Source of the DNA: Bacillota bacterium
Lineage (GTDB): Bacteria > Bacillota > UBA4882 > UBA8346
Reading direction: 5' to 3'
Length of the DNA: 64,000 bases
Assembly (NCBI GenBank): GCA_023392595.1
Contig: JAEVYU010000016.1
Coordinates: 1 to 64,000 of the forward strand
The position numbers and the translations under genes were made by a program. Positions 42,195 through 50,241 of this stretch are shown here, piece by piece. The notes below the pieces were generated by a model. That model had not been told where the DNA came from. It saw nothing but the letters and a program-made list of their open reading frames with translations, and did not search any database. Each line of letters starts with the position of its first letter. Positions within the stretch are counted from its first letter, which is position 1.

Positions 42195-44786
42195 CTACTT
42201 GGCGAGGTCCTGATTCAAAACCGGAATTACCAAATACTGAAGGGAAACCGCATCTGCTGTTTTGTAGCGAATAAAAATCAACTGATGCTCCCCCGGAAGG
42301 GTCCGCCATGTTAACGGTTTATCTCCCTGCCAATTGGACCAAATCGACTGATCGTTACTGGCTTCCCACTGGAGATCAGGCGTTAACGACTTAATCTGGA
42401 TCCAGCGGTTTCCTCTTGATTCCATTGCTCCCTCTTGGAGAAAATTTACTTCAAAAGCAACCGGCGCCGCTTGCCTCAATTTATGATTGAATGCATCATC
42501 CTGGAGAATTGTAATGTTACCGGCATTGTCCCTGGCTACAATCTGACAGTAAACCTCATCCCGCGGCGATAGGTCTCCGGTAAAAATCCCGCCGGAATCT
42601 GCCGTTACCGGAATGGTTTGCCATTTGCCCTCTTTAGTAAAAATCCGCAACCAACAGGTCACAGACTCACCGGCGGACCACCGAATCCGGAAAGACGGAG
42701 TTTCCTCATCCTCAACCTGATCTTTGTAAAGCATCAGGGCGGGAGCGGTGCTATCCAACTGAATATTCAGATAATCTTCCTGAATATGGCCTTCACTATC
42801 TTTCAAGCGTCCGGTAATCCTTTTGAGTCCGTCTCCCGGAGAGAGTGTATAATCAATTACCGGCCCGAAAGGTTGCCATTCCATGGGGGAATCCGCCTCG
42901 CCCAAGGAAACCCATACGGGGTCAGTCGAGCCGGGATTATCAGCAAGGTAGGCATCGGCAATCTCTCCGCCCGCTACGGTCAGATGAACGGCTATGCGCC
43001 GGTAACGGGTTACCCGGGTAGGAGTACTCATGGAAAATTGAAGCGGACCGGCAGGTTTCATCGCAGGCATCACCGATGAGGACAAATTGGATAAATCCAG
43101 GCTACAATTAATGTCCCCCCAAAGACCAGTCTCATTTTGCCAGCGTATCCGGATTGGATTTTGAGTGTCCCGGAAAAAGGAGAGGGGAATCTGATGCCAG
43201 CTAGCCATTTGCTCCCCAATATAAATCCGGTGACCGGGATTGAGCACCTCCACAACCAGTTGCACCGGGAAGGGAAATGCCATTTCAGCTTGTTCTTCTT
43301 GAATAAGCGGCGCTATCCGTGAAATAACCGGCGGCGGTGTCGGCTGTTCTACGTAAAAAGCCTGTCCGGATATACCGGGACCGCAAGGAACAACCCAGGC
43401 TTTTTTTAAGGGGCGTCCAATATCAACCGGGCCTCCCCACCAAGGATACCATTTCCAATCATTTCCGCTTTCACTAATCCAAACACCCACCAGATCTTTC
43501 ATTTTATCCTGAATCAGGATAACTAACTTTCCTTCCTGAAATCCCAGGATCGTCCCTTCCGGTTTCGTGTTGAAAACCCTACCCGCCTCCGATTTATCCT
43601 TGGCGGCTTCCGCGGGTCGGCCCATTTTCTCAAGGGCTTCAGCTCGCTTGACCAGCAACGGTCTAAAGCCGGGATTAACGGCCAAACCTTGATTGCATAA
43701 GTCTGAGGCTCCTTTGAAATTCTTTTTCAATAACTGGACCGAAGCCGCGCCCAGAAAGCCTACTAATGAACGGTGATCGTGATGAATCGCATCCAAGTAT
43801 TGTTTATAAGCCAAGTCCCACTGGCCTTGCTGCAGCAAAATACGGCCTTGATTGATTTCAAAGGCGGCATCCAAGTCCGGATCTTGAAATTCTTTGGTGG
43901 CATTGGCCAAACTGATGTGAGTGTCGGGTGACAGCCAATGAATATTACTCTCCCACAATTTATAGCCGCTATTCGCATTTTTTCCCGCATTCCAGTTACT
44001 TAAAGCGGCTTTGAGGTTTCCTGCCGAATAAGCCCCCCAACCCATCAGTTCCCGGAACAGAGTTGCCGATAGCGTCCCCTGAAGATAATTCGGGCTGACC
44101 AGTGACGAAGCGTTCCGGGTTTCTCCCAAAGCCAAATAGGCCTTAAAAAGATCTTTATCGCAGGTAACCTGCCAAGGAGTTGGCAAGGGGGTGGCCCGAA
44201 GCAAATAACCTAATGCCAAAGTGAACTTCCCGGATTGTAGGGATGCAGCTCCCTTCCGCAAGCAAATTGCGGGGGTATTGCTTCCCGATAAAATCTGGGT
44301 AACCTTCTCCGGCTGCCACTCGTTGAGATAGTAATCCGCTAATGCCAATTTTACCGCTTCCATTTGCGGCGCGTATTCAAATGCCTGCTGATAATACCAT
44401 AACGCAGTCTGTTTTTGGCGACAGTAATCGTGATAATTTCCGGCAAAGAGTAAGGCTAGAGGGTCATGAGGATTTAATTCCAAGAGCTGAAACACGCCAA
44501 TCCGAAATCGCTCAAGTTCTTTTTTGGAAACCACAGGCAATTTTCCTTGTAATTCATTGCGTCGTTTGTTGGTTTCAGTCCATAGCAGGGAACGTTCTTC
44601 AAAATAAGCCGCCAAACCGGCGGTCTTAAATAGCTCTTGGCCTTGCTCATATTGAGTTTCAAAATCATCGGAATCAGCTGTGATAACCAAAGCGGTATGT
44701 AAAGGAGTTCCCAATACAGTCGGTGCTCCCCAAATAGTCAATATTCCAAAAAAAAGCAGCATCCAAAATAAATATTTCTGTTTCAT
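42195..44786 (-). CDS. Exported TPR protein with C-terminal beta-domain repeats
   Basis: 863 aa with a signal peptide (MKQKYLFWMLLFFGILTIWG ending near VLG). Residues ~90-420 are alpha-helical with TPR-like units (ALWYYQQAFEYAPQMEAVKL, AYKQYLDAIHHDHRSLVGFL, GASDLCNQGLAVNPGFRPLL). From ~430 the sequence is beta-rich, with several Ig/fibronectin-like stretches (LQLDSTAPALMLYK; CQIVARDNAGNITIL). It probably binds surface or wall partners on the outside. Ends the transcript from the Fe-dehydrogenase side only by position; 103 bp separate it from speE. Function unknown. Confidence 0.7.
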   Translation of the reverse strand: MKQKYLFWMLLFFGILTIWGAPTVLGTPLHTALVITADSDDFETQYEQGQELFKTAGLAAYFEERSLLWTETNKRRNELQGKLPVVSKKELERFRIGVFQLLELNPHDPLALLFAGNYHDYCRQKQTALWYYQQAFEYAPQMEAVKLALADYYLNEWQPEKVTQILSGSNTPAICLRKGAASLQSGKFTLALGYLLRATPLPTPWQVTCDKDLFKAYLALGETRNASSLVSPNYLQGTLSATLFRELMGWGAYSAGNLKAALSNWNAGKNANSGYKLWESNIHWLSPDTHISLANATKEFQDPDLDAAFEINQGRILLQQGQWDLAYKQYLDAIHHDHRSLVGFLGAASVQLLKKNFKGASDLCNQGLAVNPGFRPLLVKRAEALEKMGRPAEAAKDKSEAGRVFNTKPEGTILGFQEGKLVILIQDKMKDLVGVWISESGNDWKWYPWWGGPVDIGRPLKKAWVVPCGPGISGQAFYVEQPTPPPVISRIAPLIQEEQAEMAFPFPVQLVVEVLNPGHRIYIGEQMASWHQIPLSFFRDTQNPIRIRWQNETGLWGDINCSLDLSNLSSSVMPAMKPAGPLQFSMSTPTRVTRYRRIAVHLTVAGGEIADAYLADNPGSTDPVWVSLGEADSPMEWQPFGPVIDYTLSPGDGLKRITGRLKDSEGHIQEDYLNIQLDSTAPALMLYKDQVEDEETPSFRIRWSAGESVTCWLRIFTKEGKWQTIPVTADSGGIFTGDLSPRDEVYCQIVARDNAGNITILQDDAFNHKLRQAAPVAFEVNFLQEGAMESRGNRWIQIKSLTPDLQWEASNDQSIWSNWQGDKPLTWRTLPGEHQLIFIRYKTADAVSLQYLVIPVLNQDLAK

Positions 44787-44818
44787 CCAATCATCGCCTT
44801 ACCGACAAACTTAAATTT

Positions 44819-45973
44819 TCAGGGCGTTTCATGCAAAATATTCATCAGATCTTCCGCTTTAGCTTCCCGGGGGTTCGCTTTCGTGGAACCAGAACTCAGA
44901 CTCTCCTCGATAATCGCCGGAAAGTCGGCTTCCGTAATTCCCAAATCCGTAATATGTTCAAATATTCCCAATTTACGCTCCAGGGTCATGATAAATTTCA
45001 TTCCGGCGGCAGCCGCGTCAATCGCGTCTCCGGCGATAATTTTCAGACCGAGGGCTTTGGCAATTTCACCATATTTTTCATAGCTCACGGATAAATTAAA
45101 ACGCATCACCGGAACCAAAAGCACTGCGCAAACCAAACCGTGCGGTTTACCGCCTCTTACGCCAATTGAATGCGCCATTCCGTGCACGGCCCCTAAACGG
45201 GCGACACTTAAGGCAATACCAGCCATCAAGCTTCCCATTGCCATTTCCGAACGGGCTTGCAAATCCTGACCGTCTTGATGGACTTTGTAAATGTTTGCGG
45301 CTATCCTTTCAATTGCCGAATATGCGTATACATCGGTTAATGGCATTGCCCCCTTGGAAGTATAAGCTTCAATCGCTTGTACCAAAGCATCCATCCCGGA
45401 ATGGACCGTCACAGATGAAGGTAAACTCAAAGTTAATTCCGGATCGACGATGGTCAGATTTGCGGCCAGTAAAGGATCACGGATTGACTTCTTCACTTGG
45501 GTTTGATGATCCGTAAGTACCGCATTCAAAGTAACCTCTGCTCCAGACCCGGCTGTGGTAGGAATAGTTACCAGCGGCACACCGGGTTGCAATAATCGTC
45601 CGCCCTCAAAATAATATTTCACATTCCGATCCGTCCGGATAAGGCCGGCAATGACTTTCGCAGAATCCATGGCGCTGCCGCCGCCAATTCCAACAACCCA
45701 ATCGATATCGGAATCCTTGGCAAGCTGCATTCCTTTTTCCACCGTCTCCAGTGATGGTTCCGGCTCCACTTCATAAAAAGGGATGATTTGAAATCCGGAA
45801 CCCCGGAGTAAAGTTTCCACTTTTTGGATGATTCCATTTTTTATTAAAGCCTGTTTACCGGTTACCACCATGACTTTAGGCCCGAAATACATACCTTCAA
45901 CGGGTAATTCCCGTATCGACTGGCTACCGAAGATGATTCTCGTTTTAAGTTGAAAGGTCTGTAGCTGAGACAT
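44819..45973 (-). CDS. Iron-containing (group III) alcohol dehydrogenase
   Basis: 384 aa, normal length. NAD-binding GGGSAMDSAK (~96-105) and TIPTTAGSGAEVT. The metal region reads GMDALVQAIEAYTSKGAMPLTD, split here as GMDALVQAIEAY / TSKGAMPLTD. The first Asp is present, but Gln stands where FucO has its first His. HGMAHSIGVRGGKPHG supplies the other two His. The Gln form occurs in a recognisable subset of the family, so this need not be a defect. It reduces an aldehyde or oxidises an alcohol. GGGAGG precedes the ATG. The substrate is unknown. Confidence 0.88.
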   Translation of the reverse strand: MSQLQTFQLKTRIIFGSQSIRELPVEGMYFGPKVMVVTGKQALIKNGIIQKVETLLRGSGFQIIPFYEVEPEPSLETVEKGMQLAKDSDIDWVVGIGGGSAMDSAKVIAGLIRTDRNVKYYFEGGRLLQPGVPLVTIPTTAGSGAEVTLNAVLTDHQTQVKKSIRDPLLAANLTIVDPELTLSLPSSVTVHSGMDALVQAIEAYTSKGAMPLTDVYAYSAIERIAANIYKVHQDGQDLQARSEMAMGSLMAGIALSVARLGAVHGMAHSIGVRGGKPHGLVCAVLLVPVMRFNLSVSYEKYGEIAKALGLKIIAGDAIDAAAAGMKFIMTLERKLGIFEHITDLGITEADFPAIIEESLSSGSTKANPREAKAEDLMNILHETP

Positions 45974-46258
45974 GAAACATCCTCCCTTATTTCACTGACT
46001 TTACTGAATTCGCCGTTTTGTATGTATCTCCTCCGGCTTTTCCAAGAGTTTTTCAAATTTTAATGGATTCTTCCATTTATTTCTCACTCTCAATTAATAT
46101 ACGCTGGAAAACAAATCCGTACTACAATGAGTGGGGTTGGATTCAGGCAGCAATAGTTCGAAGCAAAATTAAAGCTACCAGCTAAATAGCTAATAGCCCC
46201 GGATTATCTAAATAAAACGAAGATCGCAGACATCGAAGAAAACAGGTACTCTTATTTG

Positions 46259-47056
46259 CTAGATTTTCAACTCCAGCCAAGCTTTTTCTACCAAGATCTC
46301 AATATTTTGATAGGCTTCGGCCTGGTTTTTTTTCACCCGCCAATGTCCCAAATATTCCAAGTTACCTTCAGGCCCCAAAATCGGGGAAAAAGTCAAGTCG
46401 ACCAAATTCCATCCCAGGGCGGAACCGGATGACAATAGCCTCTCCAGGACTTCCAAATGGACCGCCTTATCGCGGACAACCCCTTTTTTGCCAACCTTAC
46501 CCTTTCCTGCTTCAAATTGAGGCTTAATCAAAGTGATTAAATCGCCTTCCGCCGTGATAAGCTCCAAAAATTTCGGAAATACCAACGCTAAAGAAATAAA
46601 CGAAAGATCGGCTGTAATCACGCTTGGATTTTCCCCAAGGCGTTCCTTCTCAAAATAACGGATATTTTCCCGTTCGTAGACCGTAACTCTTTTATCCTGA
46701 CGCAGTTTCCAGGCTATTTGACCATAGCCGACATCAACAGCATAAACATGAGCGGCGCCGAACTGTAAAAGGCAATCGGTAAACCCCCCGGTTGAGGCTC
46801 CGGCATCCAGACATATCCTTCCATCCACCTTCACGTCAAAACTTCGGAGGGCTTTTTCCAGCTTTTTGCCGCCCCGGCTGACATAGGTCTCTACACCAAG
46901 ACGATTGACTTCCAGCGGCTCGCTCACCATTTGACTGGCCTTTTCAACCCTTTTGCCGTTGACAATTACTTCTCCAGCCATTATCGAACGCTGCGCCTGC
47001 TCACGGCTTTGATAATAACCGTTCTCCACCAACCAAGAATCTACGCGTTGTTTCAT
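46259..47056 (-). CDS. tlyA: TlyA-family rRNA 2'-O-methyltransferase
   Basis: 265 aa. N-terminal S4 RNA-binding domain (~1-60: RVDSWLVENGYYQSREQAQR) followed by a FtsJ-like Rossmann methyltransferase with CLDAGASTGGFTDCLLQ and IKPQFEAGKGKVGKKGVVRD. Known members methylate a ribose in 16S and/or 23S rRNA; the short form methylates only one. The start overlaps the HD-hydrolase gene by 4 bp (ATGA). In Bacillus the homologue (yqxC) lies near sporulation and DNA-repair genes, an arrangement not conserved here. Confidence 0.9.
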   Translation of the reverse strand: MKQRVDSWLVENGYYQSREQAQRSIMAGEVIVNGKRVEKASQMVSEPLEVNRLGVETYVSRGGKKLEKALRSFDVKVDGRICLDAGASTGGFTDCLLQFGAAHVYAVDVGYGQIAWKLRQDKRVTVYERENIRYFEKERLGENPSVITADLSFISLALVFPKFLELITAEGDLITLIKPQFEAGKGKVGKKGVVRDKAVHLEVLERLLSSGSALGWNLVDLTFSPILGPEGNLEYLGHWRVKKNQAEAYQNIEILVEKAWLELKI

Positions 47057-48291
47057 GTTTTCCCAAATCCAAAACTCATCACTTTCGTATAAGGTTCAAA
47101 CATCATCTCATAAATATCCATTGCCTGGCGATCCGTAAGTCCAGCCAGATAATCACCGATCAAAACGGCCTTGATATCCCCCCCAATGTCCGCAGTGGCA
47201 AGGGCCTTTCCCGATTTTTGCCAGACAGACGAGGGTAAAAGCTTGGGGTTATCCCAAAAACGGGTAAATAATTTTTCTAAAATGAGCTTGCCTTTCTCCG
47301 CCATCATCAAGACCATTGGATTTTTATAAACCTGGTCAAACAGGAAAGAATTTAGCATTTCCAGATCCCGTTGCCTTTCAGGAGAGAGCCCAATCGCCGG
47401 TTGGGGTAAACTTTTCAAATCCTCTACGGAGCGAAGTTTAAACTGGTCCAAATTCTGGCTTGATGAAAGGATACAATCTTCATTAAAATGATAGATTAGG
47501 TGGCGAATGAGGCGGTAGTGCCTCATCTGGGCCGAAAAAGATCCGGAAACGCCCACGCGCGCCTTCTCTTCCGAGGTAATATCCGATTCAATCCGCTCAA
47601 TAAGAGGAATTTTCAAGCTGACAACATCCTCCCAGCTAACCAAACCAACCTTTAGAGCGTCGTCCAAATCATGGGCGGCAAAAGCAAGCGCATCGGAAAT
47701 ATTGACGATCTGTGCCTCGATGCTTGGTTGAAGATTCACTTGAAACTCCGGCGGTACCCGTGGATTATCATATTGGGTCAAATGGCGGGCCAGGCCCTCC
47801 CTGGTTTCATAGGTTAAATTCAATCCCGGGAAAGCCGGGTAACGTTCTTCCAAGGCATCGACAACCCGCAAACTATGTAAATTATGATCAAAACCGCCGT
47901 ACTCTTTCAATAATAAACTTAGAATTTCTTCACCGGCATGTCCAAAAGGAGTATGCCCCAGATCGTGCGCGAGGGAAATGGATTCCACCAAATCTTCATT
48001 GGCTCCCAAAACCCGCGCAAAAGTACGGGCGTGCTGCATGACTTCCAATGTATGGGTCAAACGGGTGCGATAGGATTCGCCCTCATGCACCAAAAATACC
48101 TGGGTTTTAAATTGCAGGTTTTTAAAAGCCGTTGTGTACATAATCCGATCCCGATCCCGTTGAAAACAGGTCCGGTACCTATCCTCATCTTCCGCAAAAC
48201 GACGGCCCTTGGTTTGCCCCGCTTTCGATGCAAAAGGGGCTAAAATGATTTCTTCATTTTCCTCCATTTTTTGACGGAGCAGATTCGCCAT
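47053..48291 (-). CDS. Deoxyguanosinetriphosphate triphosphohydrolase-like HD protein
   Basis: 412 aa. HD-domain metal motifs: RTRLTHTLEVMQHA, AHDLGHTPFGHAGE (His-Asp pair) and SDALAFAAHDLDDA. KNPMVL and RFWDNP follow. Family members cleave dGTP or other dNTPs into nucleoside and tripolyphosphate and help control nucleotide pools. GGTGAG precedes the ATG. It is translationally coupled to tlyA by a 4-bp overlap, but the two activities have no evident link. Confidence 0.88.
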   Translation of the reverse strand: MANLLRQKMEENEEIILAPFASKAGQTKGRRFAEDEDRYRTCFQRDRDRIMYTTAFKNLQFKTQVFLVHEGESYRTRLTHTLEVMQHARTFARVLGANEDLVESISLAHDLGHTPFGHAGEEILSLLLKEYGGFDHNLHSLRVVDALEERYPAFPGLNLTYETREGLARHLTQYDNPRVPPEFQVNLQPSIEAQIVNISDALAFAAHDLDDALKVGLVSWEDVVSLKIPLIERIESDITSEEKARVGVSGSFSAQMRHYRLIRHLIYHFNEDCILSSSQNLDQFKLRSVEDLKSLPQPAIGLSPERQRDLEMLNSFLFDQVYKNPMVLMMAEKGKLILEKLFTRFWDNPKLLPSSVWQKSGKALATADIGGDIKAVLIGDYLAGLTDRQAMDIYEMMFEPYTKVMSFGFGKT

Positions 48292-48373
48292 GCATTCTCA
48301 CCGCCTCCGCGCGAGCGCGCATTCATTGATACCTTACTCAAAGGAACAGATTAATCATCCAGCAGAAGTAATC

Positions 48374-48436
48374 ACTTACTTGGTGTGAGCACTTACTTGA
48401 TGCGAGCACTTACGGTGTAAGTACTTACTTGGTATG
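48374..48436. repeat. Four short tandem repeats (15-17 bp) at a gene end
   Basis: Units ACTTACTTGGTGTGAGC, ACTTACTTGATGCGAGC, ACTTACGGTGTAAGT and ACTTACTTGGTATG follow head to tail. The last unit overlaps the final codons and stop of the Cys-rich small protein, supplying Lys and TAA. The pattern parallels the 21-bp array at the response-regulator gene. Confidence 0.75.
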
Positions 48437-48652
48437 TTCTCCTTCACAGTCGCAATCGCCCTCACAGTGGCAACCACAATCGCATTCGCAGTCTCCGGCC
48501 GCTTCTTCAATGGCCTCGATTTCGTCGAAAACCTCTTCCCGGGTCAAAACGCCTTTCCGTTCCAGCACATTGATAATGGCTTGGATGGCATACATCTGGC
48601 TCATCACCAATTCTTCAATGGAAATTGATTCGTTGTCTTCTTGTTCACTCAT
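48425..48652 (-). CDS. Small protein with Cys/Asp/Glu-rich tail
   Basis: 75 aa from the ATG at 48652, nine bases after AAGGAG (the TTG at 48661 directly follows that site, so it is less likely). Residues 1-50 are helical and acidic (YAIQAIINVLERKGVLTREE). The C terminus alternates Cys with acidic residues: CECDCGCHCEGDCDCEGEH, eight Cys in 19 residues, which is strongly metal-binding in character. The repeat array at 48374 forms its end. Neighbours are a Cys-containing TSCPD protein upstream and the HD hydrolase downstream. No family recognised; metal storage or redox buffering is a guess. Confidence 0.65.
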   Translation of the reverse strand: MSEQEDNESISIEELVMSQMYAIQAIINVLERKGVLTREEVFDEIEAIEEAAGDCECDCGCHCEGDCDCEGEHTK

Positions 48653-48687
48653 ATTCTCCAACTCCTTATCATTTGTTCAATCCATCA

Positions 48688-48936
48688 TCACTCTAATGAT
48701 TTTTCGAGAGCCCTTGCCAGTTGATCCGGACAGGAGGTGTCTTTATCTTCGCAGTGGATTCCCCTAAGCCGCCGGATAACCTCTTTCACCGGCATGCCTT
48801 CCACTAAACGGCAAAGCCCTTTGGCGTTTCCATCACAGCCATCCTCGAATCTAACCTGAATCAAAACACCGTTTTCAACCTGAAGAAAAATCCGGCTCGA
48901 ACACACTCCCCTGGTTTCATAGATAATTTCCTGCAT
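48688..48936 (-). CDS. TIGR03905-type (TSCPD domain) small Cys protein
   Basis: 82 aa from the second of two ATGs (48936; GGAGG seven bases upstream; the first ATG is only four bases away). The open frame extends much further upstream without a ribosome site. MQEIIYETRGVCSSRI and RFEDGCDGNAKGLCRLVEGM, with a C-terminal DTSCPDQLARAL, give four Cys spaced as in TSCPD-type proteins. The same domain occurs in adenosylcobalamin-dependent ribonucleotide reductases, where it is thought to bind a metal. Function as a free-standing protein is unknown. Adjacent to another Cys-rich small protein. Confidence 0.8.
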   Translation of the reverse strand: MQEIIYETRGVCSSRIFLQVENGVLIQVRFEDGCDGNAKGLCRLVEGMPVKEVIRRLRGIHCEDKDTSCPDQLARALEKSLE

Positions 48937-49040
48937 CATGCCACCTCCAAAGGTTGAATTGAGCTCTGGACAAAGGCAATTTCCTTCCATAAAGTGAGAC
49001 CCATTTATTTTATCATAGTGTAGGTCCAAAATTCAAAACA

Positions 49041-50183
49041 TTATATCTTCAGATCGACTTTATTTTTTTCCTGAATCTGCGGCCGGATATGTCCGATGAC
49101 CAATCCCATACCAAGGATGATAAATACCAACAAAGTTGCGACATTGATAATTGGGATAAAACTAATGACCAACTGTAAAATTCCGGCCAGAATAATCATC
49201 AAACTGGGGTGAAGCCTGGACCGAAACAATACCCTGCCAAGCCATAAATTGACGGGTACCCCGAAAAACAACAGTAAAATGCTGTAAATTAACCCCAAAA
49301 GGATTGCCAGCGGAATACCGACCATGGTTATCACTAAAATAAGAATGGCAATGGGCAAGCCGATTAAGGTCAATATCCCTATAAACATACTGCGGCGAAA
49401 ATTGTTGCGTGACGGCTCCGTAATTGACCATAGGGTTCCGGGAAAGAGACGGAATAATATCAATGATGCCAGAAGGCTGCCAATAAACCAAATGATCGAA
49501 AAAATTGTCATCAGTCCGGAAGCCGGCCCATGGGTTGCTACGGGTTGATGGATCAAATAACGGCCACTCAAAGATACGCCCTTTATTTTTGAAGGATTAC
49601 TGTTGATCCCGGAATAATCGTCCACGTTGCCATCAATGGTAAGTGGGGCCCGCCAAATTACAGGAGCTCCCTGCGTTTTAAGGGGTCCACTAATCCGGCC
49701 GCCGATTTGAATCAACGGCATACCTGTGACATCAACCGGTCCATTCACAGTACCCTGCAAGGCTACTTTGGAAAATATGCCGAGTAAACCCTGACCAATT
49801 AAAGAATTTGTGCCGGTGTTAAAGCTGGCGGCTGCAGTCGTAATCGTCCCATGAACCTTACCCTTCACATTCATTTCACTGGCAAGGACCCGGACATGGC
49901 CCATCACTTCTCCGCCAATTATTAACTTGTCCCAGACGATTCCAATGATGCTGCCGTCGATCTTGCCGTTAACCACAACTTGTCCCGACCAAACGATTAC
50001 ATCGCCCTTCACTTCACCGTTAATTTCCAGGCTGTCTCCTCTGAACAAAAGATCTCCCGTGATGATTCGCCCTTTTTCTATCGTCTGTTCCCCGCTGATC
50101 ATTTGCCAAGGGAGAGCCGTACAAGGCGCTGCTGCAAGTAATAACAAAGCGCAAAATAACATCATCATATAAATTTTCTTCAT
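49041..50183 (-). CDS. Bactofilin-like polymer-forming domain with C-terminal membrane region
   Basis: 380 aa from the ATG at 50183 (GGTGG five bases upstream; an ATG at 50201 is also possible). Signal-like N terminus MKKIYMMMLFCALLLLAA. Residues ~25-190 form short beta-helix-like repeats (LEINGEVKGDVIVWSGQVVV; LIIGGEVMGHVRVLASEMNV) as in bactofilins. Four hydrophobic segments follow (~235-370, for example IGILTLIGLPIAILILVITM). It probably builds a surface or membrane scaffold. Role unknown. Transcribed alone as far as I can see. Confidence 0.72.
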   Translation of the reverse strand: MKKIYMMMLFCALLLLAAAPCTALPWQMISGEQTIEKGRIITGDLLFRGDSLEINGEVKGDVIVWSGQVVVNGKIDGSIIGIVWDKLIIGGEVMGHVRVLASEMNVKGKVHGTITTAAASFNTGTNSLIGQGLLGIFSKVALQGTVNGPVDVTGMPLIQIGGRISGPLKTQGAPVIWRAPLTIDGNVDDYSGINSNPSKIKGVSLSGRYLIHQPVATHGPASGLMTIFSIIWFIGSLLASLILFRLFPGTLWSITEPSRNNFRRSMFIGILTLIGLPIAILILVITMVGIPLAILLGLIYSILLLFFGVPVNLWLGRVLFRSRLHPSLMIILAGILQLVISFIPIINVATLLVFIILGMGLVIGHIRPQIQEKNKVDLKI

Positions 50184-50241
50184 TCTAACCACCATTTTCA
50201 TCGAAGTTTCAATACCAGGTTTTAAACATTACCGATTCATT

